Positions 1-10,093 of a DNA stretch of 64,000 nt are shown piece after piece (position 1 is the stretch's first letter; every line of letters starts with the position of its first letter). The notes under the pieces were generated by a model. That model searched no databases. It saw nothing but the letters and a program-made list of their open reading frames with translations, and was not told where the DNA came from. The position numbers and the translations under genes were made by a program. This DNA comes from Adiantum capillus-veneris (lineage: Eukaryota > Streptophyta > Polypodiopsida > Polypodiales > Pteridaceae), in contig CM043969.1 in NCBI GenBank assembly GCA_014529385.2, positions 23,476,946-23,540,945 of the forward strand, written 5' to 3'.

Positions 1-10
1 AGAGGGGTTT

Positions 11-972
11 ATGGAGGAGACAATGAAAGAGCCAAGTCAGCCAGTGGAGGAGCCAAAAGAGCCTATGGATGAAACCCTGGATGAGGAAAGCAGGCCTAGG
101 GATGAGCAAACTGATATGGATGAGGCAAGGATGGATGATGCAAGCCGGCCAGCCGAGGCAGAGGAAAAGACCTTGGAGAAAACCCTAAATAAGGCAGAAA
201 GAGCCATGGGGGAGACCCTTGATGAAGATGTGAATGATGACTATGAAGATGTGAATGATGAAGGTGAAGCAGAGGAGAGCAACAACGACAACAACACTAC
301 AGAGACCCAATATGGACCCTTGCTACCTGTAGATACGGTTGTTCCGGTAATGTCTATTCAAGTATGGCAAAATATGTTCAGCTTCTAACTACTTATATGT
401 ACTTGTCAACTTTTACAGAGGTTGATTATCTTGGACCTCAATGGATTGCTGCTGATGCACGTGCCTCTCGGTGACACAGAACCCTTTGAGGATTTGCAAA
501 CATTTCGGATGGGAACTTGTCGAGTCGTGGTTCATCCAAGAACCAAGGAATTTATTCAGTTTCTTCTTCCGCGCTTCAGAGTTGCCATCTGGTCTTCAAT
601 GCAAAGGCAAAACTTGTCGCCACTAGTTACAATAGTTTGCGGTGTATGCGGCGCTCACACGTCAGATTTTGCTTTTTTGTATGATCAAAGAAAATGTGTT
701 ACCATTGAGGGCCACTACCACCCTAAAAAACCACATTTACCTCTTTTGTACACCAAATCGGTGTACCCTTTGATGCAACTAATACACTACTGATTGATGA
801 TACTCCTGAAAAGGGAGAACTAAATCCACTAGGAACAACTATCTCACCACCTTCTTTCGAGGGGCATTCCTTTGATTTTTACCTTGAAGACATTCTGATT
901 CCATACTTACAGAAATTGTATCTGAGTCCATTGTTCACGGACGAGTTTGTACTTTCTAATGAATTAAGATGA
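11..972 (+). CDS. FCP1/SCP-like HAD phosphatase homologue, 3' part, with an apparent frameshift
   Basis: Three consecutive pieces read as one gene of the FCP1/NLI-interacting-factor branch of HAD phosphatases. Exon 11-346 (112 codons, frame open to the window edge, so ATG 11 may be internal) is very acidic. A 72-base GT-AG intron joins it in phase 0 to 419-~756, which holds HAD motif I as DLNGLL, then AIWSS and FLYDQRKC. Motif IV (LLIDDTPEKGELNP) follows in a different frame, about 757-972, with stop 970-972. There is no room for an intron at the frame change, so a one-base deletion or assembly error is likely. Known family: plant DLNG members have Asn where active FCP1 phosphatases have the second Asp of DxD, so catalysis is doubtful. 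Identification is good; whether the gene works is unknown. Confidence 0.72.
347..418 (+). other. Intron of the FCP1-like gene
   Basis: Begins GTAATG after CCG and ends TTTTACAG. Removing it joins codon 112 of the acidic exon to AGG TTG ATT ATC, which leads straight into the DLNG motif in phase 0. The coding frames on both sides support this splice. Confidence 0.75.
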
Positions 973-1002
973 CTCTTCTATCATGTCTTTGTCTTGTCTA
1001 AC

Positions 1003-1005
<3 letters not shown>

Positions 1006-1055
<50 letters not shown>
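1006..1055. repeat. (GA)n microsatellite
   Basis: About 25 uninterrupted GA units lying between the 3' ends of the two convergent host genes. Any ORF through it encodes only Arg-Glu repeats. Confidence 0.95.
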
Positions 1056-1059
<4 letters not shown>

Positions 1060-1180
1060 ACATGCTAAAGAAATGTATTTCAAGCACACTTATATTCACA
1101 TGGCACAATTGACAAATGAGCTCAAAAAACTTCATGTATTGAAAGTCATTCGTATACACTTGGGTTCACAAGAAACTCTG

Positions 1181-2600
1181 TTACATTGACACTATTTCAA
1201 CCCGACCATCCAACTCTTTGCACAAAATATCTTTTTCCCTTCGCCGCATCAGCTTACGGCCAGCTAGGAAAAAGGAAAAATCTGATAGGTCCCTGTCCAT
1301 TGACTCTTCAATTATGTCATGCCGTAACTGCAGAAGAGTGCATAGCTCCCTTATTGTAACCACCAACATTAGGCCATGCTCTTTATCAATCACTTCCACA
1401 TCCACAACAGGATTATCTTCCAAACCTGCAGAAACCTGGTCCATAGCAATGTACTTACCTTTAAGCAGTTGTGATCGCATATACCAAAAGGAGACTAACA
1501 GTGATTGGCTTGCAATCATGTCCTTGACAACTAGAGTATCAAGTGTGACCTCGCACCGTAAGCCAATCTCTTCCTTTACACACCATCCTCTGTCAAGAAG
1601 TTTGTCACAGGATGACTGCTGAATGACTTGCACATGAACATAGTTTTCGTAACACGGATATTGTAGCTATGAAACAACTCTATGAAGAGTGCAGCAGGAC
1701 AAAAGTTTGCAATTCTAACCAGTTTGGTGGGAATAGAGCTACGTAGAGACCTCTGTATATCCTTGTAGAGCTTACTTCGCATTGCCTCCACCATTGTTTC
1801 CTCGGGAACTGGCCAGTCCACAGTGTTCCAATCGGTTGGTAGAGACAGTTTCACCAATATGCCATTCTTATTCCCTGAGCTGAGTTGGTAGAAGTGGTCA
1901 TAGAAATTTTGCTGCTCCTCCCTGAATACTGTAGAGAACCAATGTGGACATGAACAACAAGGAAGAGGCCTATTATGCACTCCACGGGCTCCCATTGCTC
2001 ATAAGAAGAGGGATAAACATCTGCAATATATATAACAAGAGTTGAACTAAGAGTATCAATAAGTAAAAATGACAAATCTAATGTAGTTGAGCTGTGAAGA
2101 ATGGAGACATTGCTCATAAGAAGAGGGATAAACGTTGAAAAATATATAAGAAAAGTTATAATGAGAGTATCAATAAGTGAAATGACAAATCAAATGAAGT
2201 TCAGATGTCAAGAGTACTTACAATTGCAACGTGGTTGATGTATATCTGATACATTTCCACCGTTTCCTATCACGTCTAGATGGGTAAACACATGCTGAAC
2301 AAGAACTTCCTTTACAGATCTTTTGCCGATTTCAACCTTGAAATCCAACACTCTGGCCTTCCATGCTGAGCGGTAAACATTGATGCCACTAGACCTCTTG
2401 GGTCTTCTTGGTTGCATGAGGACCCATGAACCTTTGTTTATCCTTTGTCCAACCCATTGGTTCTCTGCACTTATTGAAGTTGATATTGTAATTGAGGATA
2501 TGCTACTACTTGGCCTTCTAGGCAAAGTGCAGTTGTTGGTTGTTGGTGTGAGAGACAGTAAACACCTAGAGCTTCTTGGGCGAGAAGACGTGGAAGCCAT
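1181..2600 (-). CDS. Unidentified multi-exon gene, possibly plastid-targeted
   Basis: Exon 1 runs 2600-2222 from an ATG; its first ~45 residues are rich in Ser, Thr and Arg and lack acidic residues, as in plastid transit peptides. A good donor (GTAAGT) follows at 2221-2216. An acceptor ending TTGCAG at 2024-2021 opens exon 2 at 2020. Further downstream the protein-like frames are 1995-~1640 (FYDHFYQL, DWNTVDWPVPEE, DIQRSLRSSIPTKLVRIANF) and 1633-1181 (GWCVKEEIGLRCEV, FSFFLAGRKLMRRREKD, stop after EIVSM). The join of exon 2 to the second frame, and of the second frame to the third near 1600-1630, needs either very short introns or frameshifts. I do not recognise the family. It converges on the FCP1-like gene. 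Expression and intactness are uncertain. Confidence 0.5.
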
Positions 2601-2959
2601 AGCTCTCAGAGAAAAGCTTTAGTGGAGGGAGATTCACTTTGAAAGTATTCTAATGGAGGGAAAGTGTTTAAGAATTCCAATATCTTGTGCGGCTTAATGG
2701 TCACCCTCCAGTACGTTAATGACCATAAGAGAGTATCAACAATGGAACCACTGGCAAGCACCTAACAGCTCGGTAAAAGCAAGGAAGTTACGATGCCACA
2801 ATCCTAGATTCGTGAAAGTTTTTAGGCTATTTTCCTATTTTTTGAGTCTTTCCACGTTCTTTCCTACGTAACGTAGCCCTCCTGCTCATTGGACGCGCTC
2901 TATTTTTCTCTCTCTTCATATGGCCCTCCAAATGACCTCCAAAATTTCCTAATGAAGAA
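2601..2959. other. Presumed upstream region of the minus-strand gene; no gene seen
   Basis: Contains short pyrimidine tracts and no convincing ORF. Any promoter of the 2600-1181 gene would lie here, but I see no clear TATA box at the expected distance. Confidence 0.4.
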
Positions 2960-3768
2960 GCTATCCAGGGGGTTGGGCAACCTTGCCCTACCAATTGTAT
3001 TGAAGAGTGGCAGTGCCTTCCAGAAGGTGTTGGTGATGTTGACCTACCAAAAAAAGAGGTAATAGATCATGGATTTGTCTTTTGCTTAGCATATGATATG
3101 GTCGTAGAAGAAGTCCTTGAAGAGCAGCAAAGGTAATCGAGAAATTCAATTTGCTCTCGCATGAAGTAGTTGAGGATGAAGTGTCAAAGGCTATGGCAGA
3201 CAAAGATTGGCATGGTGAATTAGGTATAGAGTGTGTGCCGTTTGAAGAACCTACAATAGAGGGTATGCTTGGGAAACAATAGGCTTCGATATGCAGTAGG
3301 CGGAGGCACATTGCAATGTGTTGCTACTTTATGCTATGCTATGGATACATATGGTGTTGAAGGTTTCTCTACAGGTATCTTTGTATCGGTTGCCGGGATT
3401 TTTTGAAGAGGATTATGATATGGAGAGCTCTCTAGCAGGTGAGAGAATCATGATGTATGGTGGAAATGCTTCACAGGTTGGTATACAAGCTTATTTTGTG
3501 TATGAAGCGAGCGTATGGATACAAGGAACTGAAGATCAATGCTATGCCAAGCTACACAAGAAGCTTGTTTTCGGGTTTACATGTGTAGGAAAAACGTTGA
3601 TTATGCATGTACTATAGATGCATGGCTATGCTCAATGCCATGTATTTGATCCCGACAGAGTTTGCATCACAGTTCGGAGAGCCTATGGCTTTCTATTTGA
3701 CCCAGGCGGATGCTACCGCAGATAGTGAATCTCTCTCTAACTATCTACTTCTATCTGGTTGGGCAATG
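2960..3768 (+). pseudogene. Element A: 3' internal region of a Tat-like Ty3 element
   Basis: Starts with a stretch encoding GVGQP, matching by 15-17 bases the end of the integrase ORF of element F (near 19441-19457). It continues in broken frames with acidic protein-like text (KKEVIDHGFVFCLAYD, then VVEDEVSKAMADKDWHGELG in another frame) and ends in a polypurine-like tract GGTTGGGCAATGA at 3756-3768. The tract is identical to the one preceding the 3' LTR of F. No function can be assigned to the broken frames. Confidence 0.45.
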
Positions 3769-5847
3769 ATGGTACAACTAAGTTATGTTGGTCCAGAATA
3801 ATGGCTATAGCCTCGCTATGGAATCATGCAGATACAAGTCGAAGTGGTGGAGTCGATGCCAGATGCCGATAGCGGCAAGCTTGATCATGATGTGTATGCT
3901 AGATGTGGAAATTAGCAGGTCAAGTATTGGTTTTTGGTCTCTAATGGTCGAAGTGCTTGCAGATGCATAAACATGGTCTTTAGCTACTCTATGGCTCGAT
4001 CATTGGCTTGTCACTTGAAGGTTTTTTCAGGTCCATTTCATGTTAAAGCTAGGACGAGGCCATCTACCATGATTACATTGAGGGTCGAAGCATCCAATGC
4101 TTGTAGCGGCAATATCTACAAATATCAAAGAGATGGTTTGGTTATTAGAAGGCCAATTATTATCTTCTTGCGGTTGTAAAAGCCGGGTCGTCTTCAAATA
4201 ATGGTAAAATTTTCAAAGCTTGTGGAGGTGATCGGCATCCGGTGGGAATGGCAGCTAAGTCGCAAGTTAACTTTTTTTAAAAAAAATTGCCATGCTAAAA
4301 AAAAACGAGGGCGGACTGTAGTTCATGAAGAGAGGGCTGCCACTTGCATGGAAGAAGGGCGCATGCAGTGGAGGGGAAGGTCAGGTGGTAGTTCCAAGAG
4401 AGGAGGGTGCCATCTGTGGCATGCAGGCCGTGAGGGCTGAGCCAGGGGTACAGATGGGAGATGGGATAGGTGTAGGAGTCGGGCTGTATATGGATAGAGG
4501 GGAAAAGCCGCCACGGACAAGAGGCGCATGAAGCATCAAGTGTGAGGGGCCGCCAGGGCTGCGACACATCAAAGGAAGAGGAGCGCCAAGGTGGTGGACT
4601 GTTGCAGGGCCGCGCCACAGGAGGTGAAAGAAGGATAAGCCATCAACGAGGGGGCTTGAGCTTGGGGAGTTGCAGAGGCCATGCCATGAGCTTTGAGGGC
4701 TGAGAGCCGCCAGGACGGCAAAGGTGTCGAAGAGCATGAGAAGGGGGACAGTTGGTGATGTATGAACAGAGAGGGGAGTCGGTTGCAGTGACGAGAAGCC
4801 CCTACTTGTATGAAGGAGGGGAATCAAGAGCAGCAGGAGGACGTGCCTTCAAGGGCGCTGCAGGAAGGCCAGTGAAGGGGATGCTTTGCTCAATATAGAA
4901 GGGGACATCAAGAGCCAGCCCGAGGGCAGAGGTGACGAGGGGCTGCGTCTGTGAGAGGCCGCCATGGGCTGCAGGGTGATGACACCATTAGGGGAGCAGG
5001 GCCGCCAAGGGGTGGCAGTAGTAGGAGGAGATGGTAGCACTACAGAGGTGAAACATGATACCAATGCTAGCATGGAAGGTACAAAGAAAAGGAGGGTTCA
5101 AAAATGGTGAAGGAGGGCATTTGAGGAGTTGTAGGCACACTGTAATCAGCTTTGGGGGTCATCTGTAGAAGGCTGAGTAGAAATCTGAGCAAGAAGGGTG
5201 ATCAAGAGAGAGGCCTCCATCAGTCGGAGGAGTCAGCAAAAGAGGAGTGCAAGGCAAGGCCACCAGAAGTTGAAGGATTGCTAGTCGAGTATAAATGGTA
5301 GTTGTGAAGAGTGTTGCACACAATAGAGGAGTCGGCCACGGATCGACTGCATAAGGGAAGCCGTTTGCTGCAAAATTATGGCCGACGCCATCATTGTACC
5401 CGAATTCTTGTTTTTTTTCTATGCATAAGTGGATTTATGGTCTAGTTGGGTTAGTGTTTGTGTTGGATTTGCCATCATTCTTCTCGTCTATCTTGTCTTG
5501 TGCATCTTGCTCATGGTAGCAGTGGCTCCGGATTGCATGTGTGTGTGCAGAGAGAGAGAGGGAGAGAGTGATTGTGGTCGCAGATTGAGGGTGGTTTTGT
5601 GTGCGGTGGAGGCTTGGGAGGTCTTCCGGTGTGAGTGTGTTTACAGATAGGGTGCATTGGTGTGTGTGTGATCAGTAAATGCGATTGTGTGTAGCCGAAG
5701 TTCCTCGTAAGCGAGGCTGTTTAGTGCAAGTTGCAGAAAGTATGCGTGCATGTATGTTTCTGAGTGCCTTGGGATGCTAGATATCTGCTGGGCTATAGAG
5801 CGGCATCTAGTTTGTGTATTGTGTGTGTTCCCATTTCCCCCATCCCA
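3769..5847 (+). mobile_element. Element A: LTR (3' or solo)
   Basis: Begins TGGTACAACTAAG right after a polypurine-like tract, parallel to TGGTGCAGCTAAAG at the LTR start of element F. It ends near CCATTTCCCCCATCCCA, parallel to CCATTCCCCCTCTCCA in F. Length (~2.1 kb) fits the 1.9 kb F LTR. The interior (4200-5300) is GGCCGCC- and purine-rich and has no gene. The right end is uncertain by about 30 bases; no primer-binding site follows, so it is a 3' or solo LTR. Confidence 0.45.
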
Positions 5848-5869
5848 ACAATGCAACCCATTGTCCCCA

Positions 5870-7010
5870 TAGATCCACGAACTTTGATTCGTATGAACAA
5901 ATACACAATATTTTGTTGATAGAAGATCTTCCTATCTATATATATGTACGTGTATGTGTTGCAAAAACCTAAACGGAAAAGCGGTTGGTCCGTTATCCAT
6001 GATGCATAGAGTGAGAGTACTCAATTACACCCTTGCAATGCCGGAGTTGACAAGTCGGTACATCCACAGGAGGTCATCACCCTTCAAAGGCTCCACCTTC
6101 ACTTCATTGCTAAGCATGTATGGCGTGATGGTGATGTGTTTGACCACTCCTAGCCTTTTAACTAGCAACAGTTGCAAGTAGTTACTGTAATCGACTCGTT
6201 GCATGAATTCCACACCACTTAATTGTAGCTCATCTCCTGCACTAGGTTTCAGACGTGGTAGACAATTTCTTCAGGATGAGTTGCACGAGGAGAGGAGGAA
6301 GGCCCTCTACCCACCCTATAAAACAACAAGGAAAATAGCCAAACCACTCCTCTCTAGGGCATGGGAACCTCCTTATCACCTCCGCTTTGGGGTTGTCGAA
6401 GTGAACTGGTAGCACTCGCATGCGCGCCACAAATCGATAGGCGATCTTCGGCCGCTTTGCTTTGGATGACCTTCTTTTTGGTAGCCTAGGGACGATTCTG
6501 CTTTTTGAACTCAAAGCACTCGCGTGGCCAGGTGTTTCTCCTTCCTTGGGGGTCATGTGATTTAGGATTGGCCTAGCCCTCCTTATCCTTTGGCACAAGC
6601 AGCCGCTTTGGGCCACTTAGGAGTAGAGGTTACACTTTTATTTTTACATTCCTTGGGGAAGAGAGGCTTCACTAACCTCTTTCCTTCCTTAATATGGACG
6701 ATTTCTTTGTGGTGGACGTGGATGTAGAGGATTTCTGCTTCTCCTTTACTTCCGTTCATGGCACTCATTGATAGAGTGTGATGGGCGGCGACGGCAATGA
6801 GAGCAGCCTACTACCCTCCCTCTGGTGGCTCTTAATTTCCTATTAGAATGAGAGCTGCAATATGGAGAACTCACTTCCTGGATGTTGATGACGGGGTATT
6901 CTGGCAGCAGCACTTCGATGAAGGCCGTTAGTGTTTCTTCATTTTCTTCCTCCTCCATTATCCAATTGGAGAATTCCCGCAGCCACTCGTCCATGGTTGA
7001 CGACATGTAT
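5870..7010 (-). pseudogene. Element B: pre-gag leader ORFs with zinc knuckle
   Basis: Four consecutive protein-like segments on the minus strand match those at 41885-42920 and 54600-55821. Segment a (7006-6746) has MDEWLREFSNW, an EEEENEE patch and a C-x2-C-x5-H-x4-C knuckle ending INEC. Segment b (6768-6583) starts MSAMNGSKGEAEILYIHV. Segment c (6616-6242) has SSKAKRPKIAYRFVARMRVLPVHFDN and PREEWFGYF; its continuation 6213-6025 has GDDLLWMYRL. Segment d (to ~5870) has FYQQNIVYLF. Each step changes frame in the same direction as in the other copies. The conserved text argues for a real protein in this transposon family, unlike any gag I know. The copy is truncated at element A. Confidence 0.55.
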
Positions 7011-7047
7011 CATTTTCAACGTTGTAAATTGAAGGGTTCCGAGAAGC

Positions 7048-7067
7048 CATCCTCAGTGGGGACACCA
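7048..7067 (-). other. Element B: primer-binding site
   Basis: Minus strand reads TGGTGTCCCCACTGAGGATG two bases after the presumed LTR end (CA at 7071-7070). It aligns with TGGTGCCCCCACTGAGG of F and TGGTACCCCCATTGAGG of L, so these families use related primers. Confidence 0.6.
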
Positions 7068-7069
7068 AA

Positions 7070-7446
7070 TGACAAGCACAAGCACAAAACGGATGCTAGT
7101 GGCCTCTACGCCAGGACCATGCACACTGAACTCATCACGGAGAGTGAACAGAGGGCACCACCTAGCGTTGAGCGGCTAGGACATGGACATCAACAATGCA
7201 AATAATCACAGCACACACCACACACACGCACACACACAGATAGAGAGAGAATGAGAGAGAGAGAGACGGAGACATAGACGTAGATGATGAAAACCCTTTG
7301 GGATGTGAGGGCAAACTTGATGCAAGGAATGAGAGAGAGAGAGACGGAGACATAGACGTAGATGATGAAAACCCTTTGGGATGTGAGGGCAAACTTGATG
7401 CAAGGTGGTATTTATAGAAACCTTCATTTTGGCGAGGTGGAGATTT

Positions 7447-7510
<64 letters not shown>

Positions 7511-8220
7511 CTATAGTGCATTCTCTAGGGAAAATTCACGTGTGTGGAGATCCCACTCCTGTGTGTAGCGACCCTTGGAGTCAGTGTGTGTGCATGGCTT
7601 CCCTCTCAAGTGCTGACCCCCCGATAGTGACCTCTTAGTGCCGTTTTATAGGTGCAGGCTTGCTTAGTTTAGGATAATATGATTAGGCTTGCGCCCTAAT
7701 CAGGAGAGACAAAGCAAGGAGTCAGGTTCCAGATGGTTGACCTTTGCTTTGTTTTAGGAGAATTTTAAAATGATATCTCCTAGGTGGTCCTTTGTGACAA
7801 TCACCTAGAGAGAGGTGGCAGTATACAAATGGTTTTTTACAAAGATTTGCTAGAAAACGTAAAATAGATTGTCCTATGGGTTTTTTTACTAGTGAAGTGT
7901 GTCGTGGATGAATTGCCGATGAATCGTAGGCTTCACTGGTGCGTGAGTGTAGTGCGTTTGTCACTTTTGGGGCCGGCTGGGGCATGCCTTCGGAATCATT
8001 TCTTGATTTGTTGTCGCCATCGTATGATTTTGGTTTGTTTGTCAATGTGTCATCATCCATTTTTGTTGCTTCTTTCCTGCTTCTTGTGCGTGTCGTGTGT
8101 GTGCATTATTGGTGCGTACGTGATTGTGTGTGTGTGTGTGTGTATGCATGTAGTGTATCTATGTGTTTGTGAGCGTGTGTGTGTTTTTATAGAAAGAGAG
8201 GGAGTGGGCTGGATTTTACA

Positions 8221-8280
<60 letters not shown>

Positions 8281-8531
8281 TGAGGGAGTGTGTGTGTGTA
8301 TGTATGCATGTGTGAGTGTTTGTGTAATGTGTGTGTGTATATATATATATATTTTTTAAATTTTTGTTTACATAGAGAATGAGAGAGAGAGGGAGTGAGG
8401 GTTGAATGAGGGTGAGAAATGGAGAGAGAGCGAGAGATGGAGAGAGAGATGTTGAAAAAGAGAGTGTGTGTGTTTGTGTGTAAGGGTGGGGGAAAGAGAG
8501 AGAGAGAGAGACCTTATCCTGGCGATAATGG

Positions 8532-8595
<64 letters not shown>

Positions 8596-8597
8596 CA
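7070..8597 (-). mobile_element. Element B: 5' LTR, incomplete
   Basis: On the minus strand it matches the 3' two-thirds of the L LTR (52211-54550): the block CTAGCCGCTCAACGCTAGG, a TATAAAA box near 7650, the CAAAGCAAAGGTCAACC block near 7740 and the GGTGATTGTCACAAAGG block near 7800. Microsatellites (GA 7450-7508, GA 8225-8278, GT then GA 8533-8594) interrupt it. The U3 start is missing; it meets an inverted duplication and element C at about 8598. Confidence 0.6.
7250..7405. repeat. 78-base tandem duplication in LTR B
   Basis: Two copies (7250-7327 and 7328-7405), each containing GACGGAGACATAGACGTAG and CCCTTTGGGATGTGAGGGC. They appear identical apart from the GA tract. Confidence 0.9.
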
Positions 8598-8668
8598 CAT
8601 TACCTCTAACCACAAATTGTTAGCAAATTTTTGTGCTGATGGTTAACAATTTGTTTCCAGAGGTAATG
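8598..8668. repeat. Inverted repeat, 25-base arms with 21-base loop
   Basis: Left arm 8598-8622 (CATTACCTCTAACC...) and right arm 8644-8668 are inverted copies with 3 mismatches. The right arm resembles the RNase H segment of element F near 17515-17540 in plus orientation (AACAATCTATTGCCAGAGGTAGTG), so this is probably an inverted duplication of a pol fragment. Confidence 0.75.
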
Positions 8669-9090
8669 CTTCTGATGGTAATGTGTTGCCAGACCTCCTT
8701 CACCTTCTGTTACATCACATGACCTAACACTTGTGCTCGAGGATGTGCAAGCTTGGAATTTTTAGGGTTCAATTGACCTCCTTCTGTATCAATCCTTTGA
8801 AAGCATAGCTGCAACTTTGATAGGTGCTCCACTCTTGAACTATAACAACCTATATCATCCATGAAGACCCTGATAAAGTGACCCAAGTAGGGGCCAAATA
8901 CCCTGTTCATGGGAAAGTAGCATATGCATTCACCAACCCAAACGGAATCTTGTGGCAATAAAAACAACCCCATGGAGATATGAACGTGGTCTTTAGCTGG
9001 TCATCAAGTGAAATCCTATCTGAAAATACCCCAAAAAGCCATCCATAATTGAGTATCTCTCATGCCCATCCACCTAGTTTAGGATCTCGT
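8669..9090 (-). pseudogene. Element C: reverse transcriptase fragment, C-terminal half
   Basis: The minus strand encodes ATTATGGATGG (SIMDG), then in shifted frame MNRVFGPYLGHFIRVFMDDIGCYSS and LAHPRAQVLGHV, closely matching the RT of element F. The catalytic FMDD is intact here. It starts at ATCCTAAAC (9090), exactly where the RT fragment at 32531 breaks off, so both belonged to one element before D inserted. Frameshifts and a deletion after HVM show decay. Confidence 0.75.
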
Positions 9091-9908
9091 TGGAAAGGGG
9101 GAAGTCGGAAAACCACCAGCACACTCAGTGAATGCCTCTCTATAGCCCAGTGATTTCACAGCACCCCAATCCCCTATTTAACACACATCTCCATACACAA
9201 TTTGCAACCTACGATCGTTCGTGCCCATACCCAACCAACCCTAGCTGTGTGCACCCATCCACAAAGCATGTACTCAATTATCTTAACCTTTGACACTCCG
9301 TAGCACTATATAATCACATATAGGCAATCCAATAACAAACAACACTCCGACTCCTACCAAATCTTTGGCAAGCACCCGTTTTCCTTCAAGCTTGTAGACT
9401 TGAACACATTGACATCCACATAGGGATCTCTCACACATATTAATTACCCACAAGATTTACTACCCCTTGCACATATCATACTCACACACATATATGGCGA
9501 AAAACAAATGAATATAGGAGCCTAGAGGGCAAGAATGTTCACTTGAACAATAGAACTATAAAGATTATGGTGACACCGATGCAATTAGCTTCATTTAAAG
9601 AGTGTAAAATGATGATTTTTTGGAAACAAATGTCTTTCTTTTGCACTACTTTCCCTTTGAAACTTTTGGTGCCTTCTCGTATGCTCATCAAGGCAAACCC
9701 TCAAACCAACTCTCCTTCTTCTGTGGTTCTCAACCCTATACAGCAGCCTGAGGCCCTCTTTTGTAACCAAGTGGTGGCTCCCTAAGCTAGTGCTGGCTCC
9801 TTATGGTAGTCTTCCCCTCTGTAACAAGCCCTACAATTCATTTTCAACCCTTCAAGCTCTTGCAACAATCTCCCTTCCAATTGGCGAGCCCCTTTAGCCA
9901 CCCCATGT

Positions 9909-10080
9909 TGTCAGGACACGGGTCCTGTACCCTAAGAACTAGGTGAGGCAAGGACTACAGCCAACGGCAGGGCTAGGCAGTGTGGACAGGGGATTCGTCT
10001 AGGGCAAGGGGCTAGGAGCCCACCTATAAAGGGAGGTTGGGAGGAGGATCCAATAGAGCCTAGTTGCCTAGTTTCTTACA
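9909..10080 (+). repeat. Element E: 5' LTR
   Basis: TGTCAGGACACGGGTCCTG...GTTTCTTACA. It starts with a short hairpin (CAGGAC-ACGG-GTCCTG) and has a TATAAA box at about 10025-10030. It matches 31384-31555 along its full length with few substitutions. Confidence 0.9.
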
Positions 10081-10081
10081 C

Positions 10082-10093
10082 TGGTATCAGAGC
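10082..10093 (+). other. Element E: primer-binding site, initiator tRNA-Met type
   Basis: TGGTATCAGAGC one base after the LTR end, the standard plant retrotransposon primer site complementary to the 3' end of initiator tRNA-Met. Confidence 0.92.

Noticed and set aside
4295-4827. Overlapping 148- and 107-residue ORFs rich in Ser, Pro and Leu on the minus strand
   Set aside because: They lie in GGCCGCC-rich LTR sequence of element A, overlap each other in several frames and show no motif.
7245-7410. CRISPR-like repeat and spacer pattern in the tandem duplication
   Set aside because: There are just two adjacent copies with no spacers, within a plant LTR.
10082-10093. Possible tRNA gene remnants at the TGGTATCAGAGC and TGGYGCCCCCAC sites
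   Set aside because: Only the 3' complement of a tRNA is present, directly after LTRs, so these are primer-binding sites.
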